This document shows positions 46,641 to 57,596 of a stretch of 64,000 nucleotides of DNA, piece after piece. The position numbers were made by a program, and so were the translations under genes. This DNA is from Podospora pseudoanserina. Its lineage: Eukaryota > Ascomycota > Sordariomycetes > Sordariales > Podosporaceae. Below the pieces are notes generated by a model. That model had not been told where the DNA came from. It made no database searches and saw only the letters and a list, made by a program, of their open reading frames with translations. The number at the start of each line of letters is the position of its first letter. Within the stretch, counting starts at the first letter, position 1. The stretch is from assembly GCF_035222485.1 (NCBI RefSeq), contig NC_085922.1:263001-327000 (forward strand), read 5' to 3'.

Positions 46641-47042
46641 GGCACCGTAAGTAAAACCTGGACAAGGGGCAGGTTTATGGGGCGATGACGGTTGTATCCC
46701 CCCTCACGGACGGTGTTTTTCTTTCTGGTCCAGACATGGTTGCGAGTGTGTCGTTTTTGAAAGATGGAAGCCCAGTTCGCTCGAGTCGTGGTCGACGTCT
46801 GGTCGCAGCAGGGATTGGATGGCTCACAGCAGCAAGATCAACAAGGGACAGTGCGCACGAACGATCAGAAATAAAATGAACCATCCCTTACAACTCAAAC
46901 TCTTCTATTTGCATTCTTAAGTCCGCAGCTATATTTTCAACCCATCAAACAAAACACTGCATTGTACGACTTCTTCCCCCTTCTGAATCGATTCTTGTCA
47001 CCCCAATAACGACCACCAAAACACCTTGCCTTCACAATTCTC
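46641..47042. other. Intergenic, no supported gene
   Basis: About 400 bp between the decayed gene and the 3' end of the next minus-strand gene. Confidence 0.5.
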
Positions 47043-48173
47043 TCAGTTGGAAGTCGTCCAGTCAAGGATGTACTCATATTCCTTCTGTCCCTCGCTGACA
47101 ACACCATCCCGCTTGACATGGGTCTTCTGCTCGAGATGGAAGCATCCCCTCTGAAGCCCCTCGGTGCAAAGAGGCAGCAGCTCAGAAGTCTCCATGTTGC
47201 AGTACATGCCCTCAACAAGAGACACAAAGTCGGGGCCGAAAGACGTCTCACTCTCGCAAAGCTCCGAGGCCTTGTGGAAGGGCGAGTTGGAGATGACGAG
47301 ACGAGGGTCGAGCTTGCGGACGGTGCGCTTCTTGATGATCTGGCGACCGGCAATGACAACGGAGCTGGAGTCGCCCGAGGTGTAGTCGGTCTCAACCCAC
47401 TTGCTGCCGTCAAAGTTGTTAGGGTCGAAGACTCCATCGTCATTGGTAATCTCAGCGGGGGTGGTGGTATTGGTGTCGTCACGCTTCCACCACTCGGTGA
47501 CCTCAGCATCGCCCCAGTTCTTGTAGGCACGGAAACCGGGGTAGCCGCACTTGGAGCGGGGGTTGGGGTCGCCCGATACCCAGTTATCGTTGGTGTGGAA
47601 GCTGGGCCAATGGACCATGATCATGCCGGCTTTGACGCCATGAGAGTGGTCCCGGTCAACCCAAGTGCAGCGAGGTTGGGTATTAGCAACCTGTTCAGTC
47701 GAAAGCATTGTCAGAAAATGATTAGCCGCTGAGAGATGGAGAAAGACAGGAGGACGTACCCAGTAGTTGCTGTAATACCACTTTTGCCCGCAGTACGAAC
47801 CGATGTCGCCCACCCAGCCATACTTTTGCTCGTCAACCCAGGTGGCAGACATATAAGGGATGCAGATACCATCGGCCGTGGCCTCAATGGTGGCAAAGGC
47901 AGCTTGCTGGCGGTTTGAGCCCTGGTCGACCTTGATGTCGACAAAGCCACCGTTGGAGATGAACTTTCCGTTGCTCCACCCAATGCGCTCCTGGTTCTGG
48001 TTGAAGACGTGAACCTTGTACACACCACCCTCGGGGTTTTCAAGACCACCTGAGGATGCGAGACCGGTCGAGACACGCACAACGCACGAGTTGGACTGCT
48101 TTTTGGGGAAGTTGTCCATGGAAAATTGGAGGATGCCGAGCAGGCCGGAGATGACGCCAATAACTTTGGACAT
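47043..48173 (-). CDS. Trp/Cys-rich protein of unknown function, two exons
   Basis: A 69-nt intron (47759-47691, GTACGT...CAG) is open in frame; removing it gives 353 aa and brings YYSNYW next to VANTQPRCTW. The N-terminus (MSKVIGVISGLLGILQFSMD) is hydrophobic and could be a weak signal or anchor. The core has two beta-rich, Trp-rich parts: VDIKVDQGSNRQQAAFATIE, then WVDEQKYGWVGDIGSYCG, and CTWVDRDHSHGVKAGMIMVH. The C-terminal third is charged with paired Cys. I do not recognise the family. A strong TATA element upstream suggests regulated or high expression. It sits intact between two decayed genes. Confidence 0.75.
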   Translation of the reverse strand: MSKVIGVISGLLGILQFSMDNFPKKQSNSCVVRVSTGLASSGGLENPEGGVYKVHVFNQNQERIGWSNGKFISNGGFVDIKVDQGSNRQQAAFATIEATADGICIPYMSATWVDEQKYGWVGDIGSYCGQKWYYSNYWVRPPVFLHLSAANHFLTMLSTEQVANTQPRCTWVDRDHSHGVKAGMIMVHWPSFHTNDNWVSGDPNPRSKCGYPGFRAYKNWGDAEVTEWWKRDDTNTTTPAEITNDDGVFDPNNFDGSKWVETDYTSGDSSSVVIAGRQIIKKRTVRKLDPRLVISNSPFHKASELCESETSFGPDFVSLVEGMYCNMETSELLPLCTEGLQRGCFHLEQKTHVKRDGVVSEGQKEYEYILDWTTSN

Positions 48174-48320
48174 TTTGGTGGTGGTGGGAATGGATTGTGG
48201 TGAGAAATTTGGTAGGTGAGCTTGCAGAAGAAGTTGAGGGGCAAGATGAAGGTGGTGGGCGATGGATGATGAGACTGATGGTGATGAAGGAAACTCTAGT
48301 TGAGGAGGACAGGATTGCCC

Positions 48321-48327
48321 TTATATA
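48321..48327 (-). promoter_or_regulatory. TATA element of the gene starting at 48173
   Basis: TATATAA on the minus strand about 150 bp before the start codon. Confidence 0.4.
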
Positions 48328-49456
48328 CTTTCATCGGCATTGACCTCATCTTCTTACAGTCTTGATTCGGCCTCGGTCAAAATTGTACAAAAGCCAAAGG
48401 TGGATATGCTAGGTACTCGTCGAGACAGTAGTGCTATTGTCATCATCATCAAAGTTTCAGACGAAGTGAGGCCCTCCGTGGAGAATCTGGGTTGTCTACC
48501 TTACCATCTGCCTTGAGTCTACGGGACTTTAGATTGAATTGGTCCGGTGTCACAACACCAATCCCCGCCAATCTGCCTCACCTAACCATGTGTTTGCACC
48601 TGTTTATCGGGAGCCGGCAAGGAATTCTAAATTGCAAGCATGTCGTTGACAATGCCGCTGCAGAGAAGCCTAGCCGAGTGGTGCATATGGTGGGGATAAA
48701 TGTACCTAAAGAGCTTATACTTCTAGAGTATTTGCCACGACTCACGAGCGACATGCAGAGATCTGGAGCCGAGTCAGATCCCAGAGTAAGCTGACAAGTT
48801 AAACATTCTTTCTCCACAACATAAGCACTTGAACAAATATCCACTGCAGGCAACCACAACGGCAAATCAAAGTCTGCTATGCCAAGCTATGCATCTCTTG
48901 CAACTCGGGAGCCTGCTGAAGATCATACTTGCGTAACAACAGGTTTGTACTTTTGGTCGAGGTTCTAGACTGGGGTGGGTGCCCCTGAATGCCAAGGTGG
49001 TGTTGAAAAAGCATTCTGCCATGATCCACCTTGATTTCTACGTTGTGGAACCAAACAGACCCTGTGATTTTTTGAGACCTTTGAACTTCGAAGCAATATC
49101 ACCGAGGACGTGTCTTGCCAAACACTGCCAAAAGTTAAAATAAAAAAAAAATAAAACTCAACAGATGCTTTGTGAGGCCCTCCCTAGGTAGGCGGTTGTT
49201 CCTCCAATCGCCTGGCTTTTCCATGGACCCCCAACCCCCATACAACTTCAGAGCTTTCCGATATAGAAATCCGTGAATCCGTTTGCACTGTAAAGTTCCC
49301 GGCTAAAACGCCGGGATTGGGCGCGTCCCGGTTCTCCTTTTTCTCTTCTTTTTTCTTTCTTTTTTCTTTCTTTTTTCTCTTGTTTTTTTTTCAACGCGTC
49401 TCACTTTCTCTCCGACAACATCTCTCGCTATCCCTCGGCTCTGTTTCTCTTTGGTC
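48328..49456. other. Intergenic with T/C-rich tract
   Basis: About 1.1 kb without a supported gene. A tract of TTTTTCT-like repeats at about 49337-49392 lies just before the decayed Fe2OG gene, in promoter position. Confidence 0.5.
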
Positions 49457-50714
49457 ATGGCCTCGAGATGCACGCCATACAAGCCCGATCTAAAGGCACT
49501 CAACAAAGCCAAAAATCGAGGGCGTTATCCAGCAACCGCTCGAGAGGGAAGACTTCAAGAAGCTTTTATCCTGCGGTCGAACCGCCCTCTAAGGGAAGGG
49601 AGGCACCACCCTTGTCGACAAAGATGTCCGCCACACCATCCAACTGGACGCAAAACAATTCGAGCTCGGAGAAGGAACGTGGCATGTTTGGAAGTTTGGT
49701 CCTGTCCCTTCCTTCTTACTATCAAGGTGGAGATGTGATTCTACGACATGCAGGGCGTAAAATGGTTTACGCCTCTTCAACGGATTCCGTTTCGTAGGCC
49801 ACGTGGTACTCCGATATCAGACACGAGATCAGGCCCGCTGAGAAGGGTACGCGCTGGGTCCTCACGTTCAATCTCTGCACCCGCCCTATCACCAATAGGG
49901 GGTCTCTCTCTACCCTCTGCATCCAATTTGGAGCGCCACGAGGTGGCCCTTCATCAGGTCCTTGAAGTTTGGCTCAAGTCTGCCCCCCGCTGGTCTTATC
50001 TGCTCTACGAGCTGGACCACGACTATACGGTAGCCTCTGTTCAGCTCGAAGCACTGAAGGGCCGATAGCTTCTCTTTTTCGCTCTATTAGAGAAGGAAGA
50101 GCATGGAGACTGCAGCTTTGACTACGATGCCGAGGTGGGCTCCAAAAGTCGGTACGGTTACCGTGCACCACGGCCACCCCCGGAGTGGCACGAGTTTAGG
50201 GATATTGAACGGTCAGAACGTAGAATATTGTCAGTTTTGGATCTCGACGGTGAGGTATGGGGCGAGGATCTGCCTTTTGATCCAGATAGGCTCTACAGAA
50301 ACCCTTTTTCCAAGGCCACGCGGGAGGAAACGGATTACACCGGCTACATGGGCAATGATGGACTCGAAGCGACGCATTGGTACAGGTCTACCGTGAGCGC
50401 CTTTCGCTCTGTCGGCTTCTTTACTATATCTACCTGGGTGAACACTCACTGTTGCTCGATGATAGGTTCTTGTGATTTGCCAGCGAGGCTGCGTAAATGA
50501 GCTCTTGCCGGACTGGCAGGAAGATGAGGACACTGAAGAAGAAGGCAGCGAGACACAAGAGAAGAGCGATGAGTCTGAGGACAGCGATGTCGTAGAAGTA
50601 CCCCCTCCAGCAGCCGCTTCCAGGCCACTGAACGTACGTCGGGTTGCTGTGTCTGTGGCGGGTGAGAAGAGAAGAATCGTGGAGGTGATTGACTTGATCG
50701 GAGACAGTGACTGA
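49457..50714 (+). pseudogene. Decayed Fe2OG-dioxygenase-like gene (fungal family)
   Basis: The first 600 bp hold family pieces in mixed frames: FKKLLSCGRTALKGREGG, GFRFVGHVVLRYQTRD and YRWVLTFNL-type sequence (TRWVLTFNLCTRPITN), then YLLYELDHDYTVASVQLEAL. The last 600 bp is clean: GYMGNDGLEATHWYRST, a 70-nt intron (about 50395-50465, GTGAGC...TAG), VLVICQRG, and an acidic tail to the stop at 50714. The order (YRWVLTYNL, LxYxLEHxYTxAxLxxxxLKG, YTGNEGxEATHxYRxTAVVI) matches large fungal proteins with an Fe2OG prolyl-hydroxylase-like domain. I count two or more frame breaks and a stop in the first half, so the gene is probably dead, unless a sequence error is involved. Confidence 0.6.
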
Positions 50715-50731
50715 GAGAGAAAAACATCATA

Positions 50732-52594
50732 ACGTACATTATCAGCGAGTGACCCATATCAGCGAGTGACCCACTTTCTACGCGACGCGACATCTTTGCA
50801 CTTCACAACAACTTTCCTCTACCATCCAAAATGCCCACTACTTCAAACGAAAGCCAGATAATCTTAGCCCTCCAAGCTCTTCAAAATGACGAGAATCTAA
50901 GCGAACGAGCTGCAGCTAAAATTTACGGAGTCGACCGTAAAACACTAGGGCGTCGCCGTATCGGCAAGCCTGCACGACGCGATATAACACCTAATTCGAA
51001 GAAGCTCACTCAATCAGAAGAGGAGGCTATTGTCCAATACATTATTGAGCTATGTGCGCGAGCTTTTCCACCCAGATTGCGTGGTGTGGAAGATATGGCC
51101 AACCAACTGCTACGCGTACGCGATGCGCCCCTGTCGGCAAGCTCTGGGTACATCGATTTGTTAAACGCCAACTAGAGCTCCGTACGCGCTTTACGCGTAG
51201 ATACGACTACCAGAGGGCCAAATGCGAGGATCCAAAAGTCATTAGCGAGTGGTTCGCGCTTATACGGAACACTAAGGCCAAGTACGGTATTGTAGATGAC
51301 GATATCTACAACTTCGACGAGACTGGGTTTATGATGGGTATTATCTTCGCGGGTATGGTAGTTACGACCTCAGACGGCCTTAGCAAGGCGAAACTGGCCT
51401 AGCCTGGCAACCGCGAATGGGCAACGGTAATCCAGGGAGTCAATGCCCTCGGCTGGGCCATCCCTCCTTTCATTATCTTAGCCGCGCAGTACCACCTTGC
51501 CAACTGGTATACCGAGTGCAACCTACCGTCCACCTGGCGCATCGCAACTACCGATAATGGCTGGACTACCAATGCGGTAGGCCTAGATTGGATCAAACAC
51601 TTCGACTATTATACAGCGTCCCGTATAAAGGGCAAATACCGGTTGTTAATCCTCGACGGCCACGAAAGCCACCACTCGACCGAATTCGAGCGCTACTGCC
51701 AGCAGAATAACATTATCACGCTCTGCATGCCTCCACATTCCTCCCACCTCCTCCAGCCACTCGATGTTGGCTGCTTTGGGCCGCTAAAACAGGCGTACGG
51801 CCGCCAGATCGAGGACTTGATGCGCATGCATATCAACCACGTAAGCAAGCTCGAGTTCCTCTGTGCCTTCCGCGAGGCCTTCTACGCCTCTATAACGGAG
51901 AAGAATATACAGGGTGGCTTTGCAGGTGCTGGCCTTATACTATACGATCCAGAGAAGGTGCTTTTTAAGCTAGATGTAAAGCTTCGTACGCCAACACCTC
52001 CAAACTCACGGCCCGGCACTGCACAACCTTGGGTCTCCCAAACACCACACAACCCTCGAGAAGCCAATTCACAGTCAACGCTTATTAAGACTCGCATTGC
52101 CAACCATCAAAATAGCTCTCCGACTTCAATGTTGGCTGCGGTAGACCAGCTTACTAAAGGGTACAACAGCTATAATGCACCAGGTGGCTCTCCTTCGTGC
52201 AGAGGTCTCGTCGCTCCGTAAGGCCAATGAGGCATTAAGCAAACGCCGGAGAGCTAAAAAAACACGCGTAAGGCTTGGAGGGTCACTTACTGTACAAGAG
52301 GTACAGGATCTACTGGATCAGAAGGCCGTGGATAGGGAGGGAGTGCAAGAAACGCAGCCGGAAAGTAGTAATGCAGGGGGGGCTCGTACGAAGGTTCGGT
52401 GCTGTAGTGTGTGCGGCAAGCCTGGCCATAATGCGCGCACTTGCCAGGAGGCTGCAGAAGCATCTGATTCAGCTGTTTCTGATGTAATTATAGTTAATTC
52501 CTTATGTTGATGTGGTATAATTGAGGATGGTTTGTTAGGGTGTGGTGGGAGGTGGGTCACTCGCTGATATGGGTCACTCGCTGATAATGTACGT
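50732..52594 (+). mobile_element. Fot1/pogo-type DNA transposon (Tc1/mariner superfamily), full length, mutated
   Basis: 1863 bp with perfect 43-bp terminal inverted repeats (50732-50774 and 52552-52594) beginning ACGTACATTATCAGCGAG, flanked on both sides by TA, the target duplication of this superfamily. Each end carries two tandem copies of the 17-bp word TATCAGCGAGTGACCCA. The single transposase gene fills the element. It landed 17 bp after the stop of the decayed Fe2OG gene. The perfect ends argue for a fairly recent insertion; a stop and frameshifts in the transposase argue that it is no longer autonomous. Confidence 0.95.
50831..52510 (+). pseudogene. Fot1/pogo transposase, inactivated
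   Basis: In order: an HTH_psq-like start (MPTTSNESQIILALQALQND ... ERAAAKIYGVDRKTL), a CENP-B-type HTH (ITPNSKKLTQSEEEAI ... WVHRFVKRQ), and a DDE domain with YNFDETGF, LLILDGHESHHS and LQPLDVGCFGPLKQAYG (the three catalytic Asp are present). It ends with a coiled coil and a CCHC zinc knuckle (CSVCGKPGHNARTC). Damage: a frameshift near 51115, a TAG at 51400-51402 where homologues would have Gln (a C-to-T change fitting RIP or deamination), and a second frameshift near 52165, before the coiled coil. No intron is needed. Confidence 0.9.
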
Positions 52595-53182
52595 TATACT
52601 TACCTAGGTACAATGTCAAGGGATCTCCCTTCCCATTCCACTCACCACATCAACCCTTTCCAATTCATCCAATGCCTTCACATGCTTGGCTTTGATCATC
52701 TTCCAGGCCGTAGCACCCAACGGGGGCCTCAATGGGATTGCCTCTGGTGTCGGAACAAAAAGCATTGGAAAATACCTATGTTCATTTTCTTCCGGACCAA
52801 AACACCCGAAGTACTGCAATTTGTGCCACCCGGGTTTGCATTCAGCTGGGGCCATAAAGATCTAGATCGATAAGACAGGTGCTGAGCTGGAGCTGAAAGT
52901 AATATCGACCCACTAAACCGGTCTCACCTCGCTCTGGCATTGGTGGGTTGCCACAAAACACTGCATCAAGAAGGCTAGCTTCTAGATAGAACCATGCGCC
53001 CATCCCTATCTGGAAACCCAGCGCTTGTGGAGGCAAGCTGACAGAATTCTTGTGCAATATCGTAAGAGATAAATAGTTGGAGCCCCTTGGAGAGTTGTGC
53101 ATTGATTAGCTGGCTTCCAGTTTGCCTATCATCTTCTTTACCTATCCAGTGCTTCACTATCAGCGCTCGCAAAACTGCCACA
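52595..53182. other. Intergenic, promoter of the DUF2235 gene
   Basis: About 590 bp between the transposon end and the DUF2235 start; no gene is supported. Confidence 0.5.
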
Positions 53183-55086
53183 ATGGGTGGTTTTATGCCC
53201 TTCTTCCCCTCTGGCAGTGACTTCCGGCAGAGCGGGTTTAAAGATGTCACCCTCAAGCCTGCCGCCAAGAGAATCATCATTTGCTGCGATGGCACCTGGC
53301 AGTCATCAGTCACCAACACAGTCAACATTCCTTCCAACATCACCCGAATCGCGCGGTATCTGAGCAAGGTGGGCAGAGATGGGGACGACCCAGCAAAGGA
53401 GTGGCAGCAGGTCGTCTACTACGACGCCGGCATCGGAACTGCCGTAGGTGTTCTGGAGTCTGCTCGACAGGGCAACACGGGTTCAGGCTTTGTCGGCAAC
53501 GTCATCGAAGCGTACAACTTCATCGTCAACAACTACACTCTGGGCGACCAAATCTTTTGTCTGGGATTCTCGCGCGGTGCTTACACGGCTCGGGCCGTTG
53601 CTGGACTGGTCACTGATATTGGCGTGATCCAGCCCAGAGATATGCAAGACTTTGCCGAGCTGTACAATGCCTACCAGGCCCACAGCGACAACATTCTCTT
53701 TCGCCAGAGCAAGGCCTGGCGTGAATGGGTGGAGGGAAAGCGGCTGTTTGACCCGAACCAGAAGGGAAGCCCCAAGGGGTGGAAGCAGGCACCTTCAGCC
53801 TGGGAGAAGAAACCGCATGGAGCTCCTCCGGAGGCGACGAGATGGGTCGAAGCTGTCGCTGTTTTCGACACGGTGGGTTGTCTCGGCATCCCTGAATTTG
53901 AAGGTTACATCATGGGTGGCCTCGCGTGGCTGTTGAGCTGGGCAGTTACGGTAGAGAAGTTTGGCTTCCATAACGTGACGCTGAGCCCCTACATCAAGCA
54001 CGCCTATCAGGCTCTTGCGCTGGACGAGCACAGAAAGCCATTCGACGCTGCTGTTTGGCATCTTCCAGCCCCTCCTGTTCGCCCTGCTGCGGGAAGCAAC
54101 GTGGCGGATCTGAGACAGGCATGGGAAGAGCTCCGAGACACAGACGGGGCAACCGAGGACCAGCTGACCGAAGCTTGGGAGAACCTTGTCGCTGCTGAAA
54201 TGTTTGAGGAGTTGGGCAAGCGGGACGCCGAGCCTAAGCTTTTGCAAGTTTGGTTCCCCGGTGTTCATGTGAACATGGGAGGCGGGAGCAAGGAGGCGCT
54301 GGAACAGAGAAGGGGAGACTTTGAGCGTAGGCTTGTCACTTCCCGCACGCAACCATTGGGAACGATGCTGATCGGCTTCCAGAGATTGCCATGATTACGT
54401 TGATGTGGATGGTTGAGCAGCTAACGCCACACCTCCATTTTGACAACAACGCCTTTGAAATGTTGACAGACCGATTCATGGTCATACAGCCAATTATCGA
54501 CGACCTCATCACGAGCAAGAAGCAGGACCACTGGCTGATAAAGAAGATCAACGCTCTCAAGGCGAGAGATAATGCCAAGAATGGCATTGACAGCGGCTTG
54601 ACCTGGGCTCGAAATCTTGCAGCTGAGGCGCTCATGGGGTGGGCGACCGGCCCAATCGTCGACACGTTCGAGGGTGGCTGGATCAAGAAGGCGACGGGTT
54701 CCAAGTACCGTACTCCAGGCGAATATAAAGAAAGTCAGAAAGGGAGGACCAATGAAGAGATTCACCCAACAGTAAGGTACAGGATGGACCGGCTCAGCGC
54801 CGAAGGTGTGGGTTATGACCCAGTGCCGCTCAAGGACTTTACGCGCCAAAAGACTGTTGTGTCGCAGACGCAAGCAGATGGCAGCATAAAGGAGGTTGTT
54901 GGCTATGAATGGGTCAAGAACAATGTCCGGATTCCAGAGTACAAGATAGCCGGGCCATTCGATAAGGAGGGGGCCAACTTTGAGCGGGCCTGTGTGGTGA
55001 CAGAGTCAGCGTCGGAATGGCTGGGAAAACTGGACAAGGAGCTGGGGATCGATTCGTGGGAGGCGCGAGGCCTGGACAAGTCTTGA
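53183..55086 (+). CDS. DUF2235 alpha/beta hydrolase (Tle1-like phospholipase fold)
   Basis: Exons 53183-54326 and 54383-55086 join in phase over a 56-nt intron to 615 aa (junction GDFEQIAMITLMWMVEQ). I chose the ATG at 53183; an in-frame ATG at 53087 adds 32 residues. The DUF2235 signatures are IIICCDGTWQSS near residue 33, IGTAVGVL, the nucleophile elbow LGFSRGAYTARAVAG (Ser130), VEAVAVFDTVGCLG with a candidate acid, YIKHAYQALALDEHR, and VWFPGVHVNMGGG, whose His would be catalytic. The family includes bacterial type VI lipase effectors (Tle1) and many fungal paralogues of unknown role. There is no signal peptide, so it is probably cytosolic. It appears intact. Confidence 0.92.
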
Positions 55087-55494
55087 TTACCTTGGATAAT
55101 AATCGAACAGTCGTGGGCTGCCAACCAATTCCCTGACCACGTGACTTCGCGTCCACGCTCGCTTTTTTTCTGGCTCAAGCGGTTGGTCAGTGTTTTTCCT
55201 TGGGCCCGCGCCATTTTTGACGTTTTGCACCGCACAAACTAGCCCCACATTTCATGTCACTGGAGCTGCCACTGCCCGGACAGGGCAATGACTGCAGCGT
55301 GAGCAGAAGAGTACTCCGTATACGAACTGAATTTGAATGGATCTGACAGACCACCCCTAACTGGATTTCATATCCTTCAACATCATCTCGAATGGTCGAG
55401 GGCAACCTCATTTTGAGTGACTTGCTTCTGTGGGGGAACAGCATAAAGTGGAGGGCTCGCTCTCTGTGGAGCTTGAGGTGGGTGGGTGGTCCAA

Positions 55495-55592
55495 TGCCAT
55501 GTGAGTCTGTGCGCGGGCCCTCCCGCTAACGAACTCTGGGCCGCGGTGGGCGTCGCGCGAACCGCGTAACCACTAAACCACTGGGACAAATC
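55495..55592 (-). repeat. Possible tRNA-derived SINE-like fragment
   Basis: On the minus strand, CAGTGGTTTAGTGGTTACGC resembles a tRNA A-box region and AGAGTTCGTTAGC, about 40 nt later, resembles a B-box, but the cloverleaf does not close. It could be a SINE head or chance. Confidence 0.22.
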
Positions 55593-55760
55593 TCGCAATC
55601 CAACCTATCCTTCTGTCCACCCACACCCCCCTCCCCTCACCTCACTGGCTGTCCGCTGCCGTTCCCTGCCCTCTCCGCCGTTGCCCAGCCTGTGTGAATT
55701 TGCTTCTTCCTGCTGGGACCCTACTGCCGCCGCCGCCAAACCGCCAGAACTCTTTGCGAC

Positions 55761-57596
55761 ATGGAAGAGGACTCGGCGTCGAATCCGCCTCGGGTCGACG
55801 GAGGACGTGTCGGAGACAAAGATTCCAAGACATTCCCGCTTTCGGCATCCAACCGAGGTGTCGACAACCTCAACCGCAAAATGCAGCCTCACCATGACAC
55901 CCTTCCCCTAATACCACCGACCGCTGCAGGCCACCCGCAAGACGCCCCAGACGCGACACCGAACCAGACCCCAATCGCACGCGACCGACCAGCAACCATG
56001 GCCGTCAGCCCTGCTGCCCACACGTCCCAGCAGCAGCACCAGGCAGCACCATTTTACCCTCGCTCAACCTCCCCGACACACCCGCTCGCCGTCGACGACT
56101 ATCGCCAGCCTACCCTCCAGCGCAGCGACTCGCAAGAGAGCAGTTCCACAAACATCACCGACCGCGTCTTTACCCCACCTGTGAACGGCAGAGGAGCGAG
56201 CCCTGGCACCGCCAGCGCCCACCAGTCAAGTCAAGGATCGTCACAACTCCTCCAATTGTCTCAGATCGCCGCCGCCCAAGAGAGAATACCCGAGACCGCG
56301 ATGGACCTATACGTCAACGGTGCCTCGTCGCGGAAGAGGATGGCCGATGGTGCCGTCAAGGAGGCATTACGCGACGGTCAGGTCCTCATGTCGCCAGGCC
56401 AGACACATATGGGTGGCCACTCTCGAAACCCCAGTGCCGTCAGTATCGCTTCCACGACGGGAAGCCGTGTTGGAGAGGTGCATTAAATCCGGCACAAGTC
56501 TCCCCTATCTCAACAGGTATGCTAACCCGCCATACAGGTATCCGCCGAACTCAAGGCGCGCTTGTCCTATGCCATGGTTAAGGTGAACCGTGGCTGGCAA
56601 ACACACTCCATCGACGAGGTTGAAGATCTTGCCTCCAAGGCTGCGTCCCCCACCTCAAGTAACTCGACAATACACCTCAGAAACGGGTCGTCAGCAAGCC
56701 CACAACTGTCTGGTGGGTCACAGCGTGCTAGCAACAACACAACCCCTGCCACGGCCTTTGCACAGCAACTACCAGGACGACATGGAGATCCCTACGGGCG
56801 AGAGCCCCCATTGATGCCTTCTCGTGGAAGCTCGACATCCCCCGTCAAAAATACTGCCCCAGGTCTGGCCCCTCCCGTGTCCATCCAACCATCCCTGCAT
56901 TCCGTTCACCCGCGGAGACACTCCAACCCGAGACTTACACCATCCCTCCTCTCAGTCTCATACCACGGCTCATCATATCCAGATCTTCTGAGCCCCGGCC
57001 AGTTACCGGGATACGCCAACGCCGCACAGCATCGACCATCGCTAGTCGATGCCATGGGGTTCTCGCCGCACCAGAACAACGCTGAAAAGGATGCCATAGA
57101 ATCCCTGCTGTTCATGAGCAGTCCTGGAAACTCGGCCAATCTCAAACATGCGTTCCCCTCATCATCGCAACCGCTCCCAATTGGTCACTCGGGACCATCA
57201 CGCACAGCACTGCCTTCGGGCAGGAGAACATTACCAAGCTCAAGGCCGATGCACCACCATCACGCTCGGTCGCAATCCCAGGTCCAAAAACGTGTAGAAT
57301 TCGAGAAGCCCATCACCGAGACGGAAGTTAACGAGCCACAAGGGACGCCCAGGGGGAATGCCAGAAAGCGAATCAATGGAGGACCCGGTGACGGCGCGCC
57401 TTCTCGGCTGAAGCACCTACCTGTCTCTGCAGGTCTCACGTTGTCATCCAAACCGCCACGGCCCGTTTTGGCTGATGCCGACATTGACCGAATGCTGGAG
57501 GCTGCGGCTGCGGCTGCAGATTCGGATTCGGATGGCGAAATAGAGCTCCCTGTACGCAAGGCGCGCCGGGACGGCGCTCAACCTGTTGTGGCTTAA
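55761..57596 (+). CDS. Whi5/Nrm1-like G1/S transcriptional repressor
   Basis: Exons 55761-56477 and 56538-57596 join in phase over a 60-nt intron to 591 aa. The protein is mostly disordered (Ser/Pro/Gln/His-rich). The second exon opens with VSAELKARLSYAMVKVNRGW followed by QTHSIDEVE, which matches the GTB (G1/S transcription-factor binding) motif of Whi5, Nrm1 and their fungal relatives (L-x-x-R-L-x-x-A-x-x-K-V-x). A second conserved block is EKDAIESLLFMSSPGNS. Many Ser-Pro and Thr-Pro sites (for example SRGSSTSPVK) would be CDK targets. By family, it binds SBF/MBF on G1/S promoters and is released by G1 CDK phosphorylation. The ATG at 55761 is the first in frame; the preceding leader is C-rich. 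Confidence 0.8.
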
